Below, one piece after another: positions 1 to 6,570 of a stretch of DNA of 9,627 nt (positions are counted from its first letter, which is position 1; each line of letters begins with the position of its first letter). The notes beneath the pieces are model-generated. The model did no database searches and was not told the DNA's origin. It saw only the letters and a program-made list of their open reading frames with translations. The stretch covers positions 2,142 through 11,768 of the forward strand of contig DCIU01000121.1 in NCBI GenBank assembly GCA_002317245.1. The letters are read 5' to 3'. A program made the position numbers and the translations under genes. The DNA comes from Lachnospiraceae bacterium UBA1718. Lineage in GTDB: Bacteria > Bacillota > Clostridia > Lachnospirales > Lachnospiraceae.

Positions 1-494
1 CCCATAATTGGATTGAGAAGTGTCCGGTTGAAGCAGCCGTGGCCAACCATTAGAACATTCTCACACTCGCCTTCCAGGGGAATAATACATTCCTTGAAGA
101 ATTCCATACTTCTAGCATATATCTGAGCGAAGGTCTCGCCGCCCTTAGCTGGAATATAATTCTCCGTGTCGAACTCAAACTGCCAGATAGGGCTGTCTGT
201 CTCATCGCCGAATCTTGGTATTATATCTCCCTCGCAGGTTCCGAAGTTAATCTCCTTCATTCGCTCATCAGTCTTAAACTCTAAGTCTCTGTCGCCACGA
301 AGAATTTCCGCTGTCTGCACTGCTCTGATTAGTGGTGATGAGAAAATGCGGTCGAACTTAATATCCTTAAGCTCTTTAGCTGTAATCTCAGCTAATTCAA
401 TTCCATATTCATTAAGGGGAATATCTGTCTGGCCCTGAAGCTTACGCATAGAGTTCCATTCAGTCTCTCCGTGTCTTACAAGATATACTCTCAT
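1..494 (-). CDS. Histidine phosphatase superfamily protein (phosphoglycerate mutase-like), C-terminus cut by window edge
   Basis: The frame gives 164 residues from ATG at 494 and runs off the window at base 1 (about 40-50 residues probably missing compared with the usual length near 200). Visible family landmarks are the phosphohistidine motif LVRHGETEW (Arg7, His8), the SSPLIRAVQTAE motif (Arg57), the acid region KEINFGTCEG (Glu81) and the second histidine motif MVGHG (His152). Together these form the standard 2H-phosphatase active site, which works through a phosphohistidine intermediate in the cytoplasm. The substrate cannot be read: phosphoglycerate mutase-like, alpha-ribazole phosphatase-like (CobC) and broad-specificity phosphatases all share these motifs. 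The start codon overlaps the dehydrogenase stop as ATGA, and an AAGG element lies 10 bases upstream, so translation is probably coupled to the preceding gene. Superfamily assignment is firm; specific function is not. Confidence 0.93.
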   Translation of the reverse strand, partial: MRVYLVRHGETEWNSMRKLQGQTDIPLNEYGIELAEITAKELKDIKFDRIFSSPLIRAVQTAEILRGDRDLEFKTDERMKEINFGTCEGDIIPRFGDETDSPIWQFEFDTENYIPAKGGETFAQIYARSMEFFKECIIPLEGECENVLMVGHGCFNRTLLNPIM

Positions 495-1858
495 TGCTTA
501 AGTACCTTCTTAATTGAATTCAATGCCTTTTCACTATATGGGTGGAATCTAAAGGGCATCTCCCACCAGCTTGGAACCTCGTAGACTGACTTCTCGTGGG
601 TAAATGTGTCGAAACCAGCTTTTCCATGATAATGTCCCATTCCACTATTGCCTACACCACCGAAGGGCAGGGCTTCGTTAGACAAATGAAGTACTACATC
701 ATTAACGCAGCCACCACCGAAGGCAATATTCTCCTTAACATAGTCTATGAAGTCCGAATTCTCGCTGAATATATAGCAGGCCAAAGGCTTAGGTCTATTC
801 TTAAGAGTTATATAGAGCTCTTCCTTATCCTCGTATTCAATAATAGGAAGGATTGGTCCGAAAATCTCATTTTTCATGGCCAGGCTCTCAAAGGTCGCAT
901 TAGGAAGAATTGTTGGCTCGATTATTAGTCTGTCATCGTCTCCTCTTCCACCGATTACCTCGGTCTCCTTAGCAATAAGGTTCTTAAGTCTCATATAATG
1001 ATGCAGAGATACAATATGTGGATAATCGCTATTCATAAATGGATCACCCAGCATCTCTCTGGCCTGAGCAGTAGCCTCTTCAACGAACTTCTTCTTAACA
1101 GACTCATGAATATATACATAGTCCGGTGCCACGCAGGTCTGTCCCGCATTAAGAAGCTTACCCCACATAATCTTGCGAGCAACCTTCTCAATATCAGCTG
1201 TCTCATCAATAATGCATGGACTCTTGCCACCAAGCTCTAAGGTAACCGGCGTCAGATTCTCTGCTGCTGCCTTAAGAATATTCTTGCCAACTCGCTCGCT
1301 GCCTGTGAAGAATATATAATCATACTTCTGTCTCAAGATCTCATCATAAGGAAGCACTTCCTCTATGGCATATACATGATTTCTTTCAAAAGTGCTGTTA
1401 ATTATGTCAACCACTACACTGCTGGTATGTGGACTACTCTTACTGCTCTTAAGGATTACACAGTTGCCTGCGGCAATGGCTGCAACTAATGGCGACATTG
1501 ACAGTAAGAATGGATAGTTCCATGGTGCCATTATTAGCACAACCCCATAAGGTTCCTTAACAATCTCACTTTTACCAGGGAGAAGGGAGAGGGGTGTATG
1601 CACCCTTTTACTTCTACTCCAGGCTTCAAGATGTTTGATGGCATACTTAATAGAGCCAGTGACCTGGCTCACCTCTGTCATAAAGCTCTCCTGCTTGGCC
1701 TTGCCAAGATCTGCCTTAAGCGCCTCATATATTGCTGATTCGTATTCGGTGATTGTGTCTAGAAGTTTTTCCAGACTATTGCGTCGAAAACTGATATCCT
1801 TAGTGACATTTTTATTGTAATAGTCTCTCTGTAAGCTTATTGCTGCACTAAGATCCAT
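491..1858 (-). CDS. NAD(P)-dependent aldehyde dehydrogenase, class 3 (ALDH3)-like
   Basis: This 455-residue protein oxidises an aldehyde to the carboxylate with NAD(P)+, probably in the cytosol. The ALDH motifs appear in order: APWNYP with Asn114 (oxyanion hole), the cofactor-binding region FFTGSERVGK at 183-192, LELGGKSP with general base Glu208, NAGQTC with nucleophile Cys242, and EIFGP with Glu331. The FGGVGNSGMGHYHGKAGFDT stretch (399-418) and a tail of the type RFHPYSEKALNSIKKVL match class 3 (fatty/aromatic aldehyde) enzymes, as does the short length compared with about 480-500 residues in classes 1 and 2. All catalytic residues are present, so it should be active; the substrate is unknown. 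A GGAGAGG ribosome binding site sits 5 bases before the ATG. It follows fliS by 17 bases with no terminator and overlaps the phosphatase start by 4 bases. A dehydrogenase trailing a flagellin/chaperone pair is unusual company, and a role in motility is not implied by the sequence. Confidence 0.95.
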   Translation of the reverse strand: MDLSAAISLQRDYYNKNVTKDISFRRNSLEKLLDTITEYESAIYEALKADLGKAKQESFMTEVSQVTGSIKYAIKHLEAWSRSKRVHTPLSLLPGKSEIVKEPYGVVLIMAPWNYPFLLSMSPLVAAIAAGNCVILKSSKSSPHTSSVVVDIINSTFERNHVYAIEEVLPYDEILRQKYDYIFFTGSERVGKNILKAAAENLTPVTLELGGKSPCIIDETADIEKVARKIMWGKLLNAGQTCVAPDYVYIHESVKKKFVEEATAQAREMLGDPFMNSDYPHIVSLHHYMRLKNLIAKETEVIGGRGDDDRLIIEPTILPNATFESLAMKNEIFGPILPIIEYEDKEELYITLKNRPKPLACYIFSENSDFIDYVKENIAFGGGCVNDVVLHLSNEALPFGGVGNSGMGHYHGKAGFDTFTHEKSVYEVPSWWEMPFRFHPYSEKALNSIKKVLKQ

Positions 1859-1863
1859 TTCTA

Positions 1864-1870
1864 CCTCTCC
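1864..1870 (-). promoter_or_regulatory. Ribosome binding site of the aldehyde dehydrogenase
   Basis: On the minus strand GGAGAGG lies 5 bases before the ATG at 1858, inside the 17-base gap after the fliS stop. It supports this start and shows that the dehydrogenase has its own initiation signal. Confidence 0.7.
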
Positions 1871-1875
1871 GGCAG

Positions 1876-2376
1876 TTATACTGTATAGCCTCTTCCAGTA
1901 TATTCTGTTGTCAGACTATCAAGCAGAACACTATTCCTGCCATAAGTCATTCCTGTAACAACAGACTGTGTGTGACTCATTATTGCCTCAGATGTATCTG
2001 TACTCTTAATAGACTCATAAGCATCCTTAAGAGATATCAATTCCTTCTTGACTATATCGAGATTCGATGCGTCACCAGTAATTGCTACTGTTCGCAACTC
2101 TTTCTTCATATATAAATATATCTGCTTAAGAGTCTTAGCCAGATCATATTCATAGTGAAGATTATTCTGCATCTCTTCAATACATCCTACGGCTCTTCTA
2201 ACTGCATTCTGTAACTCAATGTTATCTATAACACTAGCCACACTATCACTAGTGTGGCTGGCATTTATTACATCTTCAATATAACATATTGTCATCTCAT
2301 ATAGAATAATAATGAGTTCAGTTTTATTTGCCTGGGAGATTCGAAGAGTAAATTCCTTCTTCTTATCTTTTGTCAT
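1876..2376 (-). CDS. fliS: FliS-type flagellin export chaperone
   Basis: This 166-residue, helix-rich protein follows flagellin by 12 bases. The N-terminal part, with FTLRISQANKTELIIILYEM at 9-28, corresponds to the FliS signature in which a Tyr/Phe-rich start is followed by a 'T/S-x-E-L-hydrophobic-LY-(D/E)' helix that packs on the flagellin C-terminus. The middle (about 50-125) is a helical bundle as in FliS. FliS binds unfolded flagellin in the cytosol, prevents premature polymerisation and delivers it to the flagellar type III export apparatus. The protein is longer than the usual 125-135 residues; the extra is mainly a C-terminal tail (about 135-166, TGMTYGRNSVLLDS and GRGYTV) whose role I cannot assign. 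An AGAGGG element 4 bases before the ATG is a weaker ribosome binding site than flagellin's, which fits a chaperone needed in smaller amounts. Assignment rests on motif resemblance plus position next to flagellin; divergence from classical FliS is clear. Confidence 0.8.
   Translation of the reverse strand: MTKDKKKEFTLRISQANKTELIIILYEMTICYIEDVINASHTSDSVASVIDNIELQNAVRRAVGCIEEMQNNLHYEYDLAKTLKQIYLYMKKELRTVAITGDASNLDIVKKELISLKDAYESIKSTDTSEAIMSHTQSVVTGMTYGRNSVLLDSLTTEYTGRGYTV
2236..2259 (-). other. Perfect 10-bp hairpin with GUGA tetraloop inside fliS
   Basis: On the minus strand (the mRNA) AGCCACACTA is followed by the loop GUGA and then UAGUGUGGCU, an exact 10-bp inverted repeat closed by a GNRA-type tetraloop. 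It encodes part of ASHTSDSVAS near residues 39-48 of FliS, about 130 bases after the flagellin stop. No U-run follows, so it is not an intrinsic terminator. A role as an mRNA 3'-end stabiliser or processing site for flagellin mRNA is only an inference. Confidence 0.5.
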
Positions 2377-2388
2377 AATTCCCTCTTA

Positions 2389-3624
2389 TTACTGAAGTAA
2401 CTGAAGCATCTGTGATGGACGCTCATTAGCCTGTGCTAAAATTGCTGTTGCTGCCTGTGAAATAATCTGGAGGTTAGAGTAATTAGTCATTTCCTCAGAC
2501 ATATCAGTATCCATAATTCTTGAATATGCACTTGTCATATTCTCTTCACTTGTAGAGAGGTTAGTCTCTGTATGCTCAAGTCTGTTCTGGTAGGCACCAA
2601 TCTTACTTCTCATGCTGGATACCTTGTCAATAGCCTTACTAACCTGGGCGATTGCTCTCTTGGCATGGTCCTCTGTATCCATCTTAAGAATCATATCCTT
2701 ATTAGAGTCTGTATCCTGATTCTTGAATCCAAGAGACTCCATAGACAGCTTCTCAAATCTGATATCCAGTGTCTGGCTCTCATTAGAACCAATCTGGAAG
2801 GTCATAGCGCCATAGCCTTTAAGTTCAAGTGTTTTAGCAGTTTTGCCCAAATCAACAGCGAACTTATCGCCCGCGTCCTTTCCACTCTCAAGTCCTTTTC
2901 CATATCCTGAGATATCAAGAACTATTTCATCGCCATTTGCACCAGATAATGTAAGATGATAATTGTCTCCTGAAACAGTGAATTTCTCTTTTCCACCATC
3001 AGGTCTATCTAATTCAATATTTCTACTCGAATCCGCTGTAGCTGGGTCATCACCAATACTCTTTAATACTGTTGATCCATCTTCAGCAATTTCAAAATTC
3101 AGCTTACCACCAAAAGCGAACGAATAATCCCCAATATCAATCGAATCTGAATAACTGTCTACCTTAACCTTCACATCATTAGTATAGCCCTTCAGATCAC
3201 AGCTTCCGTCAAATAACTTCTGGCTATTATACTCTGTTGCATTACCAATTCTGTCGATTTCGTTTGCTAACTGTTCTACTTCCTGCTGAATATAGACCCT
3301 GTCGTCATCAGTAATTGTTCCTGTAGATGACTTAATTGCCAATTCATTCATTCTCTGCAGAATGTCCTGTACTTCTGCTAATGCTCCATCCGCAATCTCT
3401 GCTACGGATACGCCATCCTTGGCGTCCTGCTCTGCAGCCTTCAATCCCTTGATCTGAGCATTCATTCTTCTTGAGATTGCTAATCCGGCAGCGTCATCCT
3501 TCGCGCTGTTAATCTTGTATCCGGAAGATAATCTCTCGAGAGATGTTGTCAGTTTGTTATCGTTAATCTTAAGTGAGTTATTAGCGATAATAGCTGACAC
3601 ATTGTAGTTTATCTTCATGCTCAT
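2389..3624 (-). CDS. fliC: Flagellin (filament protein)
   Basis: This 411-residue protein has the conserved flagellin D0/D1 ends. At the N-terminus are INYNVSAIIANNSL and LERLSSGYKINSAKDDAAGL (29-48), then QQEVEQLANEIDRI (113-126). At the C-terminus are SKIGAYQNRLEHTETNL (340-356) and the polymerisation end ISQAATAILAQAN-ERPSQMLQLLQ. Subunits are exported through the flagellar type III channel and polymerise into the filament. The variable middle (about 140-295) is moderate in size, rich in beta-prone Gly/Asp segments, and probably forms the surface-exposed D2-like part. LQRMNELA (89-96) retains the Arg/Glu/Leu pattern known in TLR5-recognised flagellins. One cysteine (Cys142) is present, which is uncommon in flagellins. 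The first ATG was chosen because a perfect AGGAGG lies 8 bases before it; Met3 would be too far. A sigma-28-type promoter about 90 bases upstream lies inside the preceding gene. Confidence 0.97.
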   Translation of the reverse strand: MSMKINYNVSAIIANNSLKINDNKLTTSLERLSSGYKINSAKDDAAGLAISRRMNAQIKGLKAAEQDAKDGVSVAEIADGALAEVQDILQRMNELAIKSSTGTITDDDRVYIQQEVEQLANEIDRIGNATEYNSQKLFDGSCDLKGYTNDVKVKVDSYSDSIDIGDYSFAFGGKLNFEIAEDGSTVLKSIGDDPATADSSRNIELDRPDGGKEKFTVSGDNYHLTLSGANGDEIVLDISGYGKGLESGKDAGDKFAVDLGKTAKTLELKGYGAMTFQIGSNESQTLDIRFEKLSMESLGFKNQDTDSNKDMILKMDTEDHAKRAIAQVSKAIDKVSSMRSKIGAYQNRLEHTETNLSTSEENMTSAYSRIMDTDMSEEMTNYSNLQIISQAATAILAQANERPSQMLQLLQ

Positions 3625-3632
3625 AAGGTTTT

Positions 3633-3638
3633 CCTCCT
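3633..3638 (-). promoter_or_regulatory. Strong ribosome binding site of flagellin
   Basis: The minus strand reads AGGAGG with 8 bases to the ATG at 3624. It is a full match to the anti-Shine-Dalgarno sequence, as expected for an abundant protein, and it decides between Met1 and Met3 as the start. It lies entirely in the 18-base gap after the upstream gene's stop. Confidence 0.85.
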
Positions 3639-3642
3639 GGGT

Positions 3643-6483
3643 TTAATTTACCTTGTTTACTGACTGTATGAAAGACTTAGCAACTGAGTATAGCTTACTT
3701 GTCTCAACAGTCTTATTATTATTATCGGCATTTCTGCCAATATATTTACCGCTTGCCTTAGGATTACCAGTAACAAATCTTATCTCTGGCTCCTCAAATC
3801 CCTGGGTCTTAAGTAATCCAGAGAATATAGCTGCTGCCCCTCTAAGTGATTCCAGGCCTTCCCTGTTCTCTCCGATAAAAATGGCCTCAACTGAGTCTCC
3901 TGTTACTCGTATGTTGGCGCCAACGCTGCCTGCCTCGTCAAGCTCCATAGTTGCTGTCACATTTCCAACATCTTCACCATGGACTAACTTAAGATTAATA
4001 TCTGTCAGCTTGCCCTCAACCATTACAGGAACGTGGTAATTCTCTTCATTAGCATAATTTACGGCTAATGACAGCTGCTTATACATAAGACCAATGCTGG
4101 CAAGATCAATAGTTGTATCAGCACCAATATCTGCCATATCAGTAAGAGTCTCTGTCATGCTATCAATTAATGATTTATAGCCTTCCTTAGCTGAAGTTGC
4201 ACCAGTAAGTGTCTCAGGGAATGCATCAATTGCCTTATTTAACTTGTCCTCAGCATTAATATCAGAGGTCCTGTTATCAACTCTCCTGCTATATGCTCTC
4301 ATATAACGGAATAATCTGTTTGGTTCTTCGCCAAACTGCATTGCTGCCTGAATATTCTCAGGAGTAACCTGAGTATTATTATTAAGAAGCTCCTCAATTA
4401 CATCTTCAGATGCCTCAGTAGTAGCCTTAACCTCTGCCATCTGTCTTGCAATATACTTATCTTCAAGGTCCTTATTAGCTTCCTCACTAATTTTACTTAC
4501 AAATGCTGTCTCTATCTGCTCAGTAATAGAGCTTCCTCTGCTGATAGTCTCCTCTAATAATCCAAAGTCGTCATCAATTTTCACATTGAAGGTCTTCTTA
4601 GCACTTCTCATTGCTGTTACGAGATTGCCAAAGGTAATATCGGCGCCACTATTAAGCAGTCTTCCTATAGAAGCGTGGTCAGTCTTCTCAAGACGGTTAA
4701 TCATTCGATAGATTCCGATGAAGGACTGCTTCTCCTCCTCTGTAATCTCCTTGCTCTGCTCAAGCTTATATAAGAACTTGCTGTATTTCTGAGAATCACG
4801 CTTAGGATCGAAATCCATTTCATTAACGTGGTCTACTAATTCATCAATATTAAGTCCCAGTGGGTTGATACCTTCTCTAATCAGCTGCAGTGTCTTAGCT
4901 GGTGTAAGCCCTCTGATTGCATTTGCAAGCTTACTGTCGGCATCCACTACCTTCTTAATCTCTTCCTCATTAATAATCATGCTGTTATATCCAAGGATTC
5001 TTACAGCACGCTCATTCTCTTCTGTGACAGGAAGCTTAAGGTCCTTAAGAATGTCATCAACATTTCTGAAAGCCTTGGTAATTGAATCTCCCAGATCCTT
5101 CCTTACCTCTGTTCCCATCTCCTCATATCTTAAGCTGGCATTCTCCAACTGAGCCTTAAGTACAGTACCTGTCTCATGTACTCTCTGAAGGGTGATATCT
5201 GTATTCTGGGCCACAAGACGGCCAATTGTTGCAACTGGTAAGGTCGGAATCTCCTCCACAACCTTAACTGTCTGTCTGAAGATAGCTGCCTTAGTGTCAG
5301 CTTCTTCTACCGAATCAGACTGGCCAAGGAAGGCATTACGAAGATTCTCTTCTTCCTTCTTAAGTGCTTCAAGTACTTCTTCTACAGGTTTGGTATCTAT
5401 GGAAATGCCCTTCTTAATTAACTTAATATTGGCATCAATTGACATTGATAGTCTAGCTTCTTCTCTGTTAATGCTTGCACTAATCAGAGCCTCCTTCTGC
5501 TCGAAGGCCTTCCTATAGAGGTTCTTACCACCAGCATTACTAAGGTTGCCATCTTTAGGCTCCCTACCCTCAGTGATTGCTTCTATTCCAGCCTCTATAA
5601 CCAGTGCAGAAGACACTGGGAATTCAATAGTCTCGATATTCTCAAGGGCAGTCATTTTTTCCTCAGTTACAGGAATGCCCTTCTCCATAAGCCACTTGGC
5701 ATCTTCTAATCTGTTCTCCCTGTTCTCCTCAGGAAGCTCCATAGTCTCAACAGCCTTCTCAACCTGAGGCTTAATTGCTTCCCAGTCCAGGTTGTCGGCC
5801 TTCCTTGCATAGTAGCCGCTCATATCCTGAGCATAATAGCCCCTTGCCTGATGAGAACCGTCATCCATGGCGCTGAAACGTGCGGTGTAAATATTGTTGA
5901 TAGTAGGTGGAAGCTCATTCTCAACCATGAACTTCACGCTTCCTTCTGGAAGTGAAGGAATATCTGCCATCATCTGAACAGCTTCAGTCAGCTTCTTGAT
6001 ATTATCAGGCGTAGCTGGAAGATCAGCCTCCTCCATAGCAGCCTTAATTGTCTCAAGGTCAAGCTTAGCACCTGTGACTTCCTTAAGAACACTGTCCGAT
6101 ATATCGTCATTGTAGCCCTCAACGACCACTCCGCTCTCTGCCATAGCAGCCTTGATATGGTCAAGAATGGTAACTGTATCTTCATAGCTCATCTCAGATG
6201 GTTCGAAGCCACCCTCCATTGCCTTCTTGTAATCCTCTTTGGACATGGTATTGGATACGACAATCATCTCATTCCTGATTGACGTCACGTCCATGGAGCC
6301 TGCCTCCTGCATCAGTTCTTCCGTTGTCTTGGCATGGTCAGAATACGCATTATTATCAAGCACAGAACCCTTAATATCGAACTTGGCTGCACTTGCCTTC
6401 TCTACATTGCTGAATTTGGTTACCGAATTACTTGGGGAATATTCCTGAATCGCTTTGCTGTTTAAATCAAGACCTATCTTCAT
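3643..6483 (-). CDS. Large cysteine-free flagellum-associated protein with FliK-like C-terminal domain and scattered helical repeat motifs
   Basis: This 946-residue protein has no signal peptide or membrane segment and not a single cysteine. Residues about 816-905 resemble the FliK/Flg_hook C-terminal domain: a beta strand LTDINLKLVHG, then DVGNVTATMEL, NIRVTGDSVEAIFIGEN, and a final helix LESLRGAAAIFSGLLKTQGF. In FliK this domain contacts the export gate to switch substrate specificity. The long preceding region is almost all predicted helix and carries degenerate units of the type '(G/L)-hydrophobic/P-V-T-x-E-N-(I/x)' near 155-161, 191-197, 269-277, 484-490, 613-620 and 704-711, reminiscent of uncharacterised Lachnospiraceae families (I think the DUF6240 group, from memory only). 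This suggests an extended repeat protein, possibly a secreted ruler or filament/hook-associated factor. The start is set by GAGGA 6 bases before the ATG. It precedes flagellin by 18 bases. The exact role is unknown; the flagellar link rests on the C-terminal domain and context. Confidence 0.85.
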   Translation of the reverse strand: MKIGLDLNSKAIQEYSPSNSVTKFSNVEKASAAKFDIKGSVLDNNAYSDHAKTTEELMQEAGSMDVTSIRNEMIVVSNTMSKEDYKKAMEGGFEPSEMSYEDTVTILDHIKAAMAESGVVVEGYNDDISDSVLKEVTGAKLDLETIKAAMEEADLPATPDNIKKLTEAVQMMADIPSLPEGSVKFMVENELPPTINNIYTARFSAMDDGSHQARGYYAQDMSGYYARKADNLDWEAIKPQVEKAVETMELPEENRENRLEDAKWLMEKGIPVTEEKMTALENIETIEFPVSSALVIEAGIEAITEGREPKDGNLSNAGGKNLYRKAFEQKEALISASINREEARLSMSIDANIKLIKKGISIDTKPVEEVLEALKKEEENLRNAFLGQSDSVEEADTKAAIFRQTVKVVEEIPTLPVATIGRLVAQNTDITLQRVHETGTVLKAQLENASLRYEEMGTEVRKDLGDSITKAFRNVDDILKDLKLPVTEENERAVRILGYNSMIINEEEIKKVVDADSKLANAIRGLTPAKTLQLIREGINPLGLNIDELVDHVNEMDFDPKRDSQKYSKFLYKLEQSKEITEEEKQSFIGIYRMINRLEKTDHASIGRLLNSGADITFGNLVTAMRSAKKTFNVKIDDDFGLLEETISRGSSITEQIETAFVSKISEEANKDLEDKYIARQMAEVKATTEASEDVIEELLNNNTQVTPENIQAAMQFGEEPNRLFRYMRAYSRRVDNRTSDINAEDKLNKAIDAFPETLTGATSAKEGYKSLIDSMTETLTDMADIGADTTIDLASIGLMYKQLSLAVNYANEENYHVPVMVEGKLTDINLKLVHGEDVGNVTATMELDEAGSVGANIRVTGDSVEAIFIGENREGLESLRGAAAIFSGLLKTQGFEEPEIRFVTGNPKASGKYIGRNADNNNKTVETSKLYSVAKSFIQSVNKVN
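3722..3748 (-). promoter_or_regulatory. Sigma-28 (FliA/SigD) promoter for flagellin, inside the upstream coding sequence
   Basis: On the minus strand TAAA (3748-3745) is followed by exactly 16 bases and then CCGATAA (3728-3722), preceded by G to give the full GCCGATAA -10. The sigma-28 consensus TAAAGTTT-N11-GCCGATAA has the same 16-base distance between TAAA and CCGATAA. The expected start is about 3714-3716, giving a roughly 90-base leader before the flagellin ATG at 3624. The elements fall in codons for GKYIGRNADNN near residue 912 of the long protein. Position, orientation and spacing all fit flagellin's known dependence on this sigma factor. Start site not measured. Confidence 0.8.
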
Positions 6484-6505
6484 CTGAAATCCTCGTGAAT
6501 TAATA

Positions 6506-6539
6506 TAAAAAAGAGTGAACGGATTCTTCCGTTCACTCT
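6506..6539 (-). terminator. Intrinsic terminator of the glgB transcript
   Basis: The minus strand reads AGAGTGAACGG (6539-6529), a 6-base loop AAGAAT, then the exact complement CCGTTCACTCT (6522-6512), followed directly by TTTTT (6511-6507). An 11-bp perfect stem next to a U-run is a textbook rho-independent terminator. It lies 32 bases after the glgB stop and about 23 bases before the start of the next gene, separating the glycogen and flagellar units. On the plus strand no adjacent T-run follows, so it acts in the minus direction. Confidence 0.93.
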
Positions 6540-6540
6540 A

Positions 6541-6569
6541 TATTTCGGTTTTTTGCCCTGTTTTCTTTA
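6541..6569 (-). promoter_or_regulatory. Candidate sigma-28 promoter upstream of the FliK-like gene, abutting the terminator
   Basis: On the minus strand TAAAGAAA begins at 6569 and CCGAAATA lies at 6548-6541, with 17 bases between TAAA and CCGA (consensus 16). The -35 is good; the -10 matches CCGA but departs from TAA after it. It is the only promoter-like signal in the 87-base gap, since just about 23 bases remain after the terminator. The predicted start (about 6534-6536) falls inside the terminator's 5' arm. Weaker than the flagellin promoter, so tentative. Confidence 0.45.
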
Positions 6570-6570
6570 A

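Noticed and set aside
596..928. Plus-strand open frames opposite the dehydrogenase and other genes
   Set aside because: They lie antisense to strongly supported genes, have no convincing ribosome binding sites or recognisable motifs, and are expected shadows of the coding strand.
3625..3654. AAGGT/ACCTT pairing enclosing the flagellin ribosome binding site, as a CsrA-type translational switch
   Set aside because: The stem is only 5 bp with a 20-base loop, and no second clear GGA-in-loop site was seen. It is too weak to claim.
6096..6103. Plus-strand CCGATATA as a sigma-28 -10 for an antisense transcript
   Set aside because: No TAAA lies about 16 bases upstream (bases 6076-6079 read gact) and no plus-strand gene follows.
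6512..6539. Terminator acting in both directions
   Set aside because: On the plus strand the hairpin is followed by atatttcgg rather than a T-run, and no plus-strand gene ends here.
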